In this document: piece after piece, positions 9,026-18,351 of the stretch
Layout: every line of letters begins with the position of its first letter
How positions within the stretch are numbered: the first letter of the stretch is position 1
Program-made: the position numbers and the translations under genes
Notes under the pieces: model-generated
Told to the model about the DNA's origin: nothing
The model's input: the letters and a program-made list of their open reading frames with translations, nothing else
Databases searched by the model: none
Assembly: GCA_030704615.1 (NCBI GenBank)
Contig: CM060732.1
Span: 24,306,001-24,370,000, forward strand
DNA length: 64,000 nucleotides
Reading direction: 5' to 3'
DNA from: Takakia lepidozioides
Taxonomy: Eukaryota; Streptophyta; Takakiopsida; Takakiales; Takakiaceae

Positions 9026-9285
9026 TGGGAGTGGATACAACCATGGAAGGCTAACAAGAAACGCAAGGCCCAGCTACTAGGAGACCTTGAACACACGAGG
9101 TCCTGGCTCAAGTTCACAGATTGCAAGACGGCGACTAACGATGGGGCTACTCTTGTACCCGGCCTCTTGGTCTATAGAGTTTGAGTACAATAGGGACAGT
9201 GATAGAGGACTTAGTACGGCTGTGGCTATTACATCTTGTAGCTATCTGGAGGTAGAGGGACCTATCCACCAGCTAGGGGGGCGAT
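9026..9285 (+). other. gypsy-1 3' untranslated spacer and polypurine tract
   Basis: This connects the PHD stop codon to the LTR. It ends in a purine-rich run, AGCTAGGGGGGCG, directly before the LTR start. The same tract precedes the LTR of gypsy-2 at 21930-21942, and the spacer of the two copies shares phrases such as GGCGACTAACGATGGGGCT. This is the position and composition expected of a plus-strand priming site. Confidence 0.7.
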
Positions 9286-9806
9286 TGTGGCAGACTACTT
9301 TATTGTGCATATATGTGTGGTGTGGTTTGGACAGCGATGTAGTTGTGTAGCGATATGTATGCGCACGACAGCTGTCAAGTTAAATAAGCACAGTGTGAAA
9401 ACAGCTAGAATAAAACTAGTTATTTGTATTTAACACTTGGATTTAGGTCAAGTGTTAAATCAGGTGTCAAGTTTAGTTTGACACCTGGTCCGTCTTATCT
9501 TCACGAGAGCGGCAGTCGCGCGGCTCATCTCTCTCGAGTTGAGCCTGCGCGACCGAGCTCCTGCATGTGTTTAGGTTTGAGTGTGCTTATGTAGGGGTAC
9601 AGGTTGTTGTGGGGTGGAGTCCCCATAGCTTGGGGTGCCCCTGGCTCGACTTCAGTTTCAATGAGTGATAGCGATGGATTTTATATTTCTTGTGTTGGGA
9701 GTGTGTGTCATTTCTAGCTGGCTCGACTTCAGTTTCAATGAGTGATAGCGATGGATTTTATATTTCTTGTGTTGGGAGTGTGTGTCATTTCTAGCTTGTT
9801 TATCAT
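9286..9806 (+). repeat. gypsy-1 3' LTR
   Basis: It starts TGTGGCAGACTACTTTATTG immediately after the polypurine tract. Its first 84 bp recur at 9807, which fixes the right edge by the restart of the repeat unit. The length is 521 bp, of which 77 bp is a tandem duplication (9641-9717 repeated at 9718-9794); without this it would be about 444 bp, close to the 440 bp of the gypsy-2 LTR (21945-22384). Confidence 0.65.
9641..9794 (+). repeat. Tandem duplication of 77 bp inside the LTR
   Basis: Two head-to-tail copies of a 77-bp unit beginning CTGGCTCGACTTCAGTTTCA; I see no difference between them, so the duplication is recent compared with the divergence of the two gypsy copies. Confidence 0.95.
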
Positions 9807-9912
9807 TGTGGCAGACTACTTTATTGTGCATATATGTGTGGTGTGGTTTGGACAGCGATGTAGTTGTGTAGCGATATGTATGCGCACGACAAACGGCAAG
9901 GTCAAATAAAAA
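9807..9912 (+). repeat. Second, partial copy of the gypsy-1 LTR start
   Basis: 84 bp identical by eye to 9286-9369, then about 20 bp of weaker similarity, after which the match is lost. It looks like the beginning of a second LTR placed head to tail with the first. An equivalent partial second copy follows the gypsy-2 LTR at 22385. Confidence 0.8.
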
Positions 9913-9994
9913 ACTATTATTTTAATACTTGTTTAATCTGCCGCATTTCCAAATTTGGAGGAGTCCGCTCATGAAATCCGCGTATCTTAGACTT

Positions 9995-10056
9995 CGGCTC
10001 ACCGCTCATGCGGCTCATGCGGCTCATGGCTCATGGCTCATGGTTTCTGCTCATGA
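9995..10056 (+). repeat. Short GGCTCATG tandem repeat
   Basis: Five to seven copies of an 8-9 bp motif, CGGCTCATG or TGGCTCATG, lie just before the first recognisable transposase codons of CACTA-1. Confidence 0.7.
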
Positions 10057-10074
10057 AATAGTAAACCTCATCTC

Positions 10075-10541
10075 AACGATTCCGGAGACAATGAATTTGA
10101 TGAGAATGCTCACCTGCACGTTGATCCCGAGTATGATAAACTCTTTCGACAATCGCAATGTCCATTTTTTGAAGGGTGCTCCATCAGCCGGTTGCAAGCA
10201 ACTTTGACGTTGCTGAACGCATGCACTACCCACAAGTGCACCAATGCATTTGTGGATGAGCTTCTGGGATTGTTGCGTAAGAGTTTTTTGCCTAAAGAGA
10301 ATTCATTGCCGAAAACTCACTTTGAAGCAAAAACCATGATTGCCAAGATGGGATTGCAGTACACGATGATTCATGCCTGTGAGCGTGGTTGTGTACTCTT
10401 CCGTGGGGAGTATGAGAATGTAGACATTTGCCCAGTGTGCCGCAGTTCCCGTTACATTCCAGGTCGTGGAAGTGTGCCCAAAAAAGTATTGCGACACTTC
10501 CCTGTCATTCCAAGGTTGAAACGTATGTACCGATGTAAATG
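10075..10541 (+). pseudogene. CACTA-1 transposase, N-terminal region
   Basis: The coherent frame (visible from 10192) reads LLNACTTHKCTNAFVDEL, then LLRKSFLPKENSLPKTHFEA, then the Cys motif IHACERGCVLFRGEYENVDICPVC split at 20 residues here as IHACERGC and CPVCRSSRY, ending PKKVLRHFPVIPRLKRMY. This is the typical start of plant TNP2-like transposases, where the two cysteine pairs probably bind zinc. The stop at 10540 truncates it; the protein clearly continues in another frame two bases back. The start codon is not determined. Confidence 0.8.
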
Positions 10542-11430
10542 ATCGCTAACCTCATGACATGGCACGACAGACATAAGAGCCAGGATGGGTTGGTTCGACA
10601 TCCAGCTGATAGCAAAGCATGGAGACACATTGACACCACATTTGCGGATTTTGCTGTAGAGCCACGATCTCTGCGATTGGATTGGCCTAGACGGTGTAAA
10701 TCCCTACGGAGCTCAATCCCAAGTTGGAGCACATGGCCCGTTCTCTTGGTCAATTACAATCTGCCTCCGTGGTTAATGACCAAAAAGTTCTTTGTCATGT
10801 TAGCGCTACTGATTCCTGGTAAAGAGTCTGTTACCTCGGACAACGTAGATGTTTACCTGATGCCCCTAGTGGAAGAGCTACTGGAACTATGGAGAGGGAT
10901 TGCAGCTCATGATGTTTCCCGTCCTCGTGGTCAACGCGAATTCACACTGCGGGCAGTGTTAATGTGGTCCATCCATGACTACCCTGCATATGGCTTGCTC
11001 TCAGGTCAAGTGACGAAAAATTATGCTGGTTGTCCAGCTTGTGGACCCGGGGTGACTTCACAGCAGTTACACACATGTGGAAAAATTGTTTTCCTAGGCC
11101 ACCGAAGATTTTTGGCCCGCAATCATCCATATAGAAGGTCAAGAATGTTCAATGGCGCTACTGAGCATGGAACTCCTCCAAAAACACAGACTGGAACACA
11201 AATCAAGGACCTTGCAACAGCTCGCACTGCATGGGTGGAAAACGGAGGGACGCCAGATAGCAGGACAGACCCAGCAAAAACTCATGGAGTTAAGCGATTG
11301 TCAATTTTATATGTCTTACCTTATTGTGAGGTAATTCCTTCATGCCTTTAAATTGGCTGTGTACATTTTTGCGTTTTCTGTTTAAATTGTGATGAGTAAA
11401 TGCTCAATTGCTTATGTGTTCATTTTGTAG
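10539..11430 (+). pseudogene. CACTA-1 transposase, catalytic (Transposase_21) region and intron
   Basis: The frame from 10539 carries WHDRHKSQDGLVRHPADSKAW, a hallmark of TNP2 just before the catalytic core. Near 10690 the sense moves to another frame (DGVNPYGAQSQ) and returns at about 10760 (PPWLMTKKFFVMLALLIPG), so there are compensating indels. The region with VYLMPLVEELLELW and CPACGPGVTS follows. After LPYCE at about 11330 a GT..AG intron (donor gag/gtaatt, acceptor tttgtag at about 11430) interrupts the conserved join between L-P-Y and the R-H-T-F-D-A-M-H-C-E-K-N segment, exactly where the protein family reads straight through. The intron call is therefore well supported. Confidence 0.82.
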
Positions 11431-12329
11431 GGTCTCCTCATCCGCCACACGTTTGACGCAATGCATTGCGAAAAGAACTTGGCTGAAAATATTATTAAAA
11501 TTATCTTTGGTGAGAAAGACACATTGAAAGTTCGCCGTGATTTGGAGCTACTTGGGATGCGCCCGGAATTGTGGCTACAACGTGATCCTGACATAGCAGA
11601 TACGTTAATTATGCCTTCTGCCCCTTATGTCCTCACTGAGGCTGAGTTACAAGTCTTTCTGGAGATTGTGCCAGAACTTGAAAGTGCCAACAGGCTACGC
11701 ATCAGCTTTCAAAAAGCATGTGGTGAAGAAGAGTTGTCTGGCATGAAATCACATGACCATCATGTGCCCATGCAGCAAATTATACCGCTTGCTATCCGTG
11801 GGCTCATGCCAAGTGGTCCTCGAAGGGCCATTTTGCGAGTATGTCGTGTATTTAAGAAGTTGTGTGCAAAGTGGTGAATCCTGTAGAGTATGAGGAATTG
11901 AGAACTGAAGCAGTTCTCACTCTGTGTCTTATAGAGAAGGAGTTCCCACCATCATTTTTTGATGTGATGACACATCTGGTTGTTCACCTAGTGGATGAGT
12001 TGTACTTATGCGGGCCCGTAGCATCTCGTTGGATGAACCCCATGGAGCGGGCAATGAAAGATATGAAGGGCTACGTAAGAAACATGGCAAGGCCCGAGGG
12101 GAGCATGGCAGAAGGATACCAATTTGAAGAAGCATTGGGTTTTTGCACAGAGTATATGGCAGGATTTTATGGAAGGGTACGAAGGGTGTGGGATGCAGAT
12201 GAGGCAGAATCTGTGGAACGTGAAGTTGTGGAAGGAAGTTTTAAAGCCCGAAAATTGAATGACCTGTGTGATATTGTACATGAGTACATCATTCAGAACC
12301 ATCCTCGTCTATCAGTCATGTTGGGGTAA
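11431..12329 (+). CDS. CACTA-1 transposase, DUF4218 exon
   Basis: It begins right after the acceptor with LLIRHTFDAMHCEKNLAEN and contains the whole DUF4218 region: FPPSFFDVMTHLVVHLVDEL, SRWMNPMERAMKDMKGYVRN and PEGSMAEGYQFEEALGFC. One frame change sits at about 11862-11877 (KLCAKW versus KLCAKVVNPVEYEEL). A possible GT donor (ggggtaagaaa) at 12327 ends the exon. The domain is specific to plant CACTA transposases, and its role within the protein is not established. Confidence 0.87.
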
Positions 12330-12449
12330 GAAATCTACTTCATTGACATTCAGATTTCCAAGTTTTAGTCATTTATCATTAGTTGGCATATGGCGTCTTT
12401 TCAAATCTCCCACGCCACCTCTGTCAATCTCCTGGCTGACCCTCGGATT

Positions 12450-13407
12450 GTGACAGGATATATGAAGCAGAGTCCACCGGATAGAAGCCAGACGACGCTT
12501 GTTTCGTGAGGAACAAGGGCTTGGAAGGCATGAGCAATCCCACGGCAATTCAGTACCCTCCTGATTTGCATCCTTGTCCTCCATTTGCTGTTTGGCTCCC
12601 TCAAGGTGTACGGGATCATCTCTCAATTCAATCAGATGGGCTTGATCCTACACACACGTGAGGAATTACTGGATCTTTCAGGCCTCCATCATTTACTGCC
12701 CTGTCATTCAAGAGTATGACAGCGTATGGTAACCATCACAGGGTTACATCCCCCGGCATGAACACAACAAGTATGGTGTCTTTTGATTGTGGAGTCTCAT
12801 CTGTTTTCCAGCACCAGCCCATTACCAGCAATTCAGGCAATGAATGGAGGAACCTACAAGATACGTGGGTCTTATAAGAGAAGATTTGCAAATTGACTAT
12901 GGCCAAACACAGCCTATAGTGTTTTTGTGTTCGTGGGTACGGGCGAGTCGCGTGGGTCGTCAACCTATGTCAATGAAGCAGGATGATGCTGGCTTCATAC
13001 TTGTCTATTTTGACCGTATGCTTCCACCTTCTGAGCAACCTTTTGTGTTTCCTGGCCAGGTTGATCAAGTGTTTTTTTCTGATTGTGTAAAGGAGCCGGG
13101 GTGGAAAGTCGTCCTGGAGAAGAGCCCCGAACACGTAGAGTGGTCTGCGACATATCAATTGATAATGATGATGTGGCGGAAGTGGAAGGATTGTTAGCCC
13201 CACAAAGACTAGAGGAGACTCTGGTTACTGATGGCCCAACATGCAGCCGAGCGTTACCGGTTACTCCAGAGGAGGTGGCCTCCTTTACTCCGAGCACCCC
13301 GTATACGTGGTGATGATGTTCAGCCAACCCTTGGACAAGATCAAGTCTGTGATGAAGACAGTGATACATGTAGTGACCCAGACATAGATGAGGATGATGA
13401 AGATTAG
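12450..13407 (+). pseudogene. CACTA-1 transposase, C-terminal DUF4216 region
   Basis: Scattered frames between 12450 and 12830 still read as the linker before DUF4216, for example MTAYGNHYRVTSPGM followed by VSFDCGVSSVFQ. From 12844 one frame gives DUF4216: YVGLIREDLQIDYG, FLCSWVRA, DAGFILVYFDRML, QPFVFPGQVDQVFFSD and WKVVLEKSP. Further indels at about 13130 and 13310 precede an acidic tail (DEDSDTCSDPDIDEDDED), with a stop at 13405-13407. The stop codons in the linker show that this copy is degenerate. Confidence 0.8.
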
Positions 13408-13640
13408 ATATGCGCAATTTGTGCACTCCAGTTATAGACCATGCATGATAGTTTAAGGTGGTAACACTCCCTTCGCATTCCCATTAAAATATCATGCTTG
13501 GACACTGGATTTTATGATCAATTATGGAGTGCTTTCTTTTTAGCACCCTTTATTCATTTGTTGTTGCAATTGGCTTTGGACCAACCCGTGCTGGTACCAT
13601 TGCCATGGGTTCTGCCTGCAATGTTTTCTTGCCAATGGAT
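13408..13640. other. Downstream flank of CACTA-1
   Basis: No gene or terminal CACTA motif recognised. Confidence 0.3.
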
Positions 13641-14050
13641 TCGGCACACCACGAACAAGGCCATCCAGACCATCCTCTGGAAATGCTCCAATGTTGTTTC
13701 AAACATCTCCACATTGCAATGGATAACAACACTGACATTAGATGAGTGAAAGTGAGACTAGACCTCCAGCCAGCCGGCTTTCCCACATCAAATTGAAGGG
13801 GATCTGTAGATTATAGATAACGGCTGTTGCCTTCTCAATGTCTTTCCAATCACCTCTGCAATGAACTGGGGTATAAGATCCTTCAAATCACAAGTTTGAG
13901 CATCACGCACAAGCCACTTATGGGGATAGAGTTTCCAATGCGAACCATGGTCTTTTATTGATAGCATTGTTGTAAAATACATGGACCAAACATGGTCAAT
14001 TTCGGGAATGACATATAAGTATGCTTTCATTAACTATGTAAGCATGCCAA
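13641..14050 (-). pseudogene. Unknown minus-strand gene fragment, copy A of a local duplication
   Basis: On the minus strand, 14030-13788 encodes a short protein stretch with VIPE and CDLKDLIPQFIAEVIGK. The same phrases occur in copy B (VIPETVIVG and CDLKDLVAKFI). The non-coding flank with GGAAATGCT and ATCTCCACATTGCAATGG at 13680-13725 is also repeated in copy B at 14155-14210. I do not recognise the family. With copy B it forms an imperfect tandem duplication with a period of several hundred bp. Confidence 0.55.
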
Positions 14051-14099
14051 CTATGTACCAGTGACGTGGCTTGTTCGCCACTCTGTTTGCCCATTCAGC

Positions 14100-14862
14100 C
14101 AGCTCCACATTGTCATGGATTTTGCATGCTGGATTGTGAGGCCATCCACACCGTCCTCTGGAAATGCTATCATGGGGTTTCAGCTATGTCCACATTTCCC
14201 TGGATTATGCCTGCACGAAGCAAGGCCAACTGCATTCAGCACCCTCCACTTTATTATAGTATTGCAGCAACATTCAAAGCACTTCAATTTGTATCATCGA
14301 AACATCTAGGCTGGAAAAAGACATTGTTGCAGCAGAACTTAGGAAAGTACTTCTCCCCTTCCACTACACACGTGAATGAAAGAAGCCAACCAACAGCATA
14401 CGAGCCAAGAAAATATGAAACCAGCCAAGAAAAGAGCCAATATATGCAGTGAAGGTCGACACTAAATGAAACTTATCCAACACTTACATTAGAGTAGGGA
14501 AGCTAAGTCTTACCTCCATAAGCTTGCCCACATCAAATTTGGGAGCTTTCAGAATTTTTCCTTTCGGTTGAATGAACTTGGCTACAAGATCCTTCAAATC
14601 ACACAGTTTGAGCTTCACACACAATGAACTTGCAGGGATTGAGCTTCCAATGCGAACCAGGAGTCTTATATTGATAGCATTGTTGTAAACACATGGACCA
14701 ACAATGACAGTCTCTGGAATGACATATAGTACAGTAATGACATATAGTACAGCATGCCGCTTCCAGTTGACCATCTACCCATGTAGGTTTCTTGTACCTA
14801 TCCTTCCACAGGGTAATGTGGAGCTTGAAATCCAGCCCTCTTGGATGAATCTGGACCCACAC
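14100..14862 (-). pseudogene. Unknown minus-strand gene fragment, copy B
   Basis: This is the second copy of the duplicated unit. The minus-strand coding stretch (about 14862-14512) contains RGLDFKLHITLWKDRYKKPT, then VIPETVIVGPCVYNNAINI and LKLCDLKDLVAKFIQPKGK. It ends in a convincing splice donor (ATGGAG/GTAAGACT on the minus strand, at 14511). A 24-bp internal repeat (ACAGTAATGACATATAGTAC region, 14725-14755) adds residues compared with copy A. The presence of a donor suggests a captured or pseudogenised host exon, not transposon coding sequence. Confidence 0.55.
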
Positions 14863-15200
14863 TCTATCCCTGCTCCTTCAGCTATCCATGCCTCTGACAG
14901 CCTACAATTCTACCAGCAAAACACCCCAACCATACTGGTGTGGAGTTCTTCCCCAAAACACCCCAACCCTACTTATCACAATCTGAAAATGCATCTGCTT
15001 CTCTCTGTAGTCCAACAGGCATTCGCCTTTTTTGTCTCCATTGTCCCACCATTGGGGTCGGAAAGTGTTCACCCCAAAGCTTCTCCTCACCTCTTTATAT
15101 GTTTTTGGATACTTCCGTGCTGCCACACTGGCAGTAACTTGCCAAATTCACTGCAAACCACCACAGATCTACCCAACAACCTAACTTACAGAATTCAATA
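14863..15200 (-). pseudogene. Possible further exon of the same unknown minus-strand gene
   Basis: On the minus strand, 15126-14902 encodes YPKTYKEVRRSFGV, NTFRPQWWDNGDK and LLDYREKQMHFQI, which looks like real protein but matches no family I can name. It lies upstream (in the sense of the minus strand) of copy B. A short duplicated phrase (GTTGGGGTGTTTTG) appears at its end. Confidence 0.4.
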
Positions 15201-15704
15201 TGCATCTTGCGGCCGAGTCTGATGAGAGGGCAACACAGGCTGAAATAGGTTGAAGGAAAGGTGCCCTAACCACATTTTCCTTGACCTGTCCTGACCCATG
15301 GAGGATTTGACTGATGACCTCTTGTGTGGTGCTGCTTGTGTCTGTAGTCAGGTAAGTCGGATTGGTCTGTCAGATCGAACCACTACGGCGCAGATGAGTA
15401 GTCAGAGATTGAAACACGCTTGCTAAGACCAAGCTGACTCTCTCAAGAACGGCGAGCTCGCTTCTCCTCGTCTCGTCTCCTCCTCCTCTTCTCCTTCTGC
15501 ATCATTTGCTCAACGCCTCCATCCACGCCCCTGCATATCCTGCTATCATCGCGTTCCATCCCTCAACTATGTGGTGTGGCACAGGAGACAAAAAGACGCC
15601 AAGTCCCAGCCCTCCTTTCTGTTCACGATTACACTAATGGGCAACCTTATTAGCAATTTTTTTTTTAACTTTTCTAAACCTAATGGGCAACCTTATTTGC
15701 ATTA
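15201..15704. other. Non-coding flank, CT-rich
   Basis: No gene seen. A pyrimidine-rich block at about 15470-15505 (CTCGTCTCGTCTCCTCC) and a short near-duplicate phrase, TAATGGGCAACCTTAT, at 15635 and 15681 are the only structures noticed. Confidence 0.4.
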
Positions 15705-16038
15705 TATGTGCCTTCAAAATGACACGTGTAGTGATGAGTCGTATCGTATAAATAGAGCTCTGAAACCATCTTCAGTCATGGACTCATAAGATTCCATGAA
15801 ACGTCGTCCACGTGTAGTCAAACATATCACACTAGTCATATAAACCATCCTTGTCATCATGGTCAACAATATTTGACCAATGCTCCCTAACTTTCCAGAG
15901 TCATGTAGTGATATCCATTACTACAAAGTCATAAAACTAAAACTGTAATGCATTTCAGCGCTCTGTAGTCATGTACCTAGTGCAGTTTTTATGACTCCGC
16001 CAAAGCCGTAGTCCTAAAAACGCTCATCTCTTGTAGTG
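15705..16038 (+). mobile_element. Partial non-autonomous element with GTAGTCAT subterminal repeats (right end)
   Basis: It ends in CTTGTAGTG at 16038, abutting the broken 5' edge of gypsy-2. It contains many short copies of TAGTCAT or ATGACTAC in both orientations and shares phrases (ACACGTGTAGTGATG, GGTCAACAAT, GTAGTCATA) with 46110-46484, which ends in the same way (GTAGTAGTG). It belongs to the same style of element as 17501-18351. The left terminus is not found. Confidence 0.6.
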
Positions 16039-17065
16039 CTTGCAAGAGTTCCAACGAAAGCCTACCGAGAGTTTAAGGGAGGCTGACACGCTCATGAGGC
16101 GATTGATAAATGTAACCCAAGGGGTTACGGAAGCTCAAGCAGTCCAATTCTGGTATGGGATATTGGACAAGGAGCTGAGAAGAAGGGTGCAGGATGCAAC
16201 TTTCCTACAAGTGGCCCAACCCACCTTAACAAATGTGTTTTTGCTGGTAGAGCGGGTAGAGCTCAATATGGTGGAGGAGCGAGTGGTCATGGTGGGGTTT
16301 GGTAAGGAAACACAACGAAGTGGGGCTCCTAGCTAATAACAACCACTACCCCAACGTGCTCAAGGCAACAAAGGGGCTCAGGCGAAGCCCAGGGAAGGGC
16401 AGAGAGGATCTCAATTGCAGAGGTCACTTCCTTCATTCTTAGGCCAACAACAGTCGGGAGTGTCATGTTGGGATTGTGGAGGCTTCATGTGTGGAGCCGC
16501 ATTTGCAGGACCATTGCATGTGGACTCTGCAACTGCTGTCACTCGAGCAGCAACGCGTGCTCCTGAGCCAAGAGAAGCGGATGTGGATTTTGATCCACAA
16601 AAAAGGGAAGCAAGTCGGCAGACAAGGCTTCCACAATCTTTCACATTGGCTGAGACAGTGCCAATTATGCCATCGATGGCACCCGCTCGCCCAAGTGTGT
16701 CCGAGGTAGAACCACGAGTGCCATTGGGAAAAGTTTGTATGGCTCGGGAAATGTCAGTGGGTGATACTGCAAAGCAAGGTGCAGCCAGTACATTGTTGGG
16801 GGCGGCTACGGCAATTTGCCAAGCTCCATTGTTTTCTGCCATGATAATTGCAATGCCGGGGATGCGGCCAGCAGTGTTTAGACTAGCAGCTGCACTATGT
16901 AAGAGTGGTGATGCATCGACACTATCTGCGGGGATAGCGGATAAGGTGCAGTGCATGGATGCCCTGGATTCAAGGGTGAAGACAGCCACAGCTGCGCCAT
17001 GGCAAGCGCAGCTGCAAGGTTGCAGGAGTTTTCAGCTATACCAGCCATTGAGCGTAGTATGGTGA
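16039..17065 (+). pseudogene. gypsy-2 Gag fragment and protease linker
   Basis: It begins within the capsid (LQEFQRKPTESLREADTLM), continues with QFWYGILDKELRRRV, and stops at 16334-16336. The same frame reopens at once and carries a degenerate CWDCGG knuckle fused directly to the GFMCGAAF linker that in gypsy-1 lies about 400 bp further on, so the second zinc knuckle has been deleted. In gypsy-1, gag and linker are in different frames; here the deletion puts them in one. Confidence 0.85.
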
Positions 17066-17500
17066 CTCCTGGGGTAGTCCTGGTGGACAATCACGATGGT
17101 GTATTTCAGTTGGGTGGCCCAGCCGGGAGGAGGTATAGGCCACTGCGGGTCTTGTTGGACTCGGGAGCACAATCATGATGTTGGGGAGAGCAGCAATTGC
17201 AGGCTTGGGCCTTACAGAGGCGGACTTGGAGCCTTGCCCTTTCCAAATTCAAACATCTTTAGGTGGTTCAGAGAAGGCGCGAGGGATTACACGCCATGAG
17301 CTCTTCATTCGATTGCAGCCGGATCATCCTACGGACGGCTCAGTCATGAGAGCTAAAGCCATTGTTACAGACGCGATGTCCTATGATGTGCTTGTTGGTG
17401 GGGCTGTGTTGTACCCCATGGGATTTACTCTGGACTTTCGGGAGGAAACAACATCCTACAGACCGGAGTGGCAGTCAGGAAATGGCTGACGTGCGCTGCT
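17020..17500 (+). pseudogene. gypsy-2 aspartic protease remnant
   Basis: It contains RPLRVLLDSGAQS with the retropepsin D-S-G-A at about 17158-17169. A frameshift follows at about 17172, and the rest of the domain continues from 17175 (MMLGRAAIAGLGLTEADLEP, then YDVLVGGAVLYPMGFTLDF). It is interrupted at 17501 by a CACTA-type insertion; the interrupted sequence resumes at 18352. Confidence 0.85.
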
Positions 17501-18351
17501 CACTACAACAGATCGCGATAATTATGACTGCCAAACTGTGGTAGTCATGGTTTTCTTGACTTTGACCATGACTGCACCATGTTTTTATATGAAATTGACC
17601 TCCCGCAGTCGTTCATACGACTGTAGTCCTACGAACGACTATCTAAGTAGTCGTCTGTATGACTACATGGCTCCAGAATGGGCGGAAGGCTGGTCAACGG
17701 CAATTGACCAGATTTAGCTCACCATTCATAGTCATTTCCATGACTACAGTGTACATAGATGAGGTTACATAGTCATGATGACTACTGGGGATTTTGTAAT
17801 TTGGTGTGTATAATACAATTAAAACACCAAATAATCACATGAATGACTAATGGATGTATTGGTTAGCAGGTAGTGAACTATAACTCTTATAGTAAAGAGG
17901 TTGTAGGTTCAAACTCCTCTAAGTATAATCAAATGGATAAGATGGCCCTAGGGTTAATAGGCGAGCTAGGGATAGCACGTGGTACCCTAGATGGGCTGTC
18001 ACGTGGTTTTTTCATTATTATAAAATGCATTATGCCACGTGGCACAATGCGGTGCGACGCGGCGTCTGACATATCTTTTTAATTTTTTAAGTTTTTTAAT
18101 TTAATTTAATTTATCTTAATCAATTGCGCCTCGCCATGTGGCGCGGCAGCGGTGACTGCAGTATGGTATATATATGACTGCAGTGAGAGATATCACTTGG
18201 TTCATCTGACTGTAGTCATCTGGACCGTACCATCCTGTACTCATTGTATTCACTTGGTTTGCACGACTTACAGTCACAGAAGTCATATGTACCGTTTATA
18301 ACTGTAGAATAGTCATATATACAGTCATAAATACCGCGATCTGTTGTAGTG
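17501..18351. mobile_element. Non-autonomous CACTA-type element A, 851 bp
   Basis: Its ends are CACTACAACAGATCGCG and, inverted, CGCGATCTGTTGTAGTG (17 bp). The interrupted gypsy-2 sequence, compared with gypsy-1, shows an empty-site order of GCGCTGCTCCAAG; in the filled site TGCT stands on both sides, giving a 3-4 bp target duplication. Numerous TAGTCAT/ATGACTA motifs lie towards both ends, as expected of transposase-binding subterminal repeats. No transposase is encoded. A tRNA-like segment lies at 17860-17930. Confidence 0.92.
17858..17932 (+). other. tRNA-like segment inside the CACTA-type element A
   Basis: TTGGTTAGCAGGTAGTG resembles a pol III A box and GGTTCAAACTCC a B box, spaced about 37 bp apart. 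The sequence around the B box can pair (AGAGG with CCTCT) like a T arm. A similar segment occurs in the element at 58180-59562 (58970-59035). I do not see a full cloverleaf or a convincing anticodon arm, so this is at most a SINE-like remnant. Confidence 0.35.

Larger units (their letters stand above)
1704..9912 (+). mobile_element. gypsy-1: Ty3/gypsy retrotransposon carrying a C5 DNA methyltransferase and a PHD finger
   Basis: The domain order is gag capsid, zinc knuckle, aspartic protease, C5-cytosine DNA methyltransferase, reverse transcriptase, RNase H, integrase, PHD finger, polypurine tract, LTR. The order RT-RH-IN identifies the Ty3/gypsy superfamily. Frameshifts are visible near 2870 (gag/protease), at 4800-4850 and near 5083 (inside the methyltransferase), near 6021 (methyltransferase/RT) and near 8260 (inside integrase), so this copy is not expected to make a full polyprotein. 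The first and fourth shifts could in principle be programmed. The others fall inside conserved domains and look like decay. No 5' LTR is seen. A sister copy occupies 16039-22384. Confidence 0.9.
10060..13407 (+). mobile_element. CACTA-1: CACTA/En-Spm transposon, transposase gene region
   Basis: The gene follows the plant CACTA plan: an N-terminal region with a Cys-rich motif, the TNP2/Transposase_21 catalytic region, then DUF4218 and DUF4216. Element termini beginning CACTA could not be identified on either side. The gene shows several frame changes and is best treated as a degenerate copy. Related but clearly different copies of the DUF4218/DUF4216 end occur at 39319-39809 and 54064-55782. 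Confidence 0.85.

Noticed and set aside
16411-16989. 192-codon minus-strand open frame
   Set aside because: It is antisense to the Ala-rich gag-protease linker of gypsy-2, which is homologous to gypsy-1 on the plus strand; the minus frame reflects GC-rich codon usage.
17858-17932. A functional tRNA gene
   Set aside because: Only box-like phrases are present; the acceptor and anticodon arms cannot be formed convincingly.
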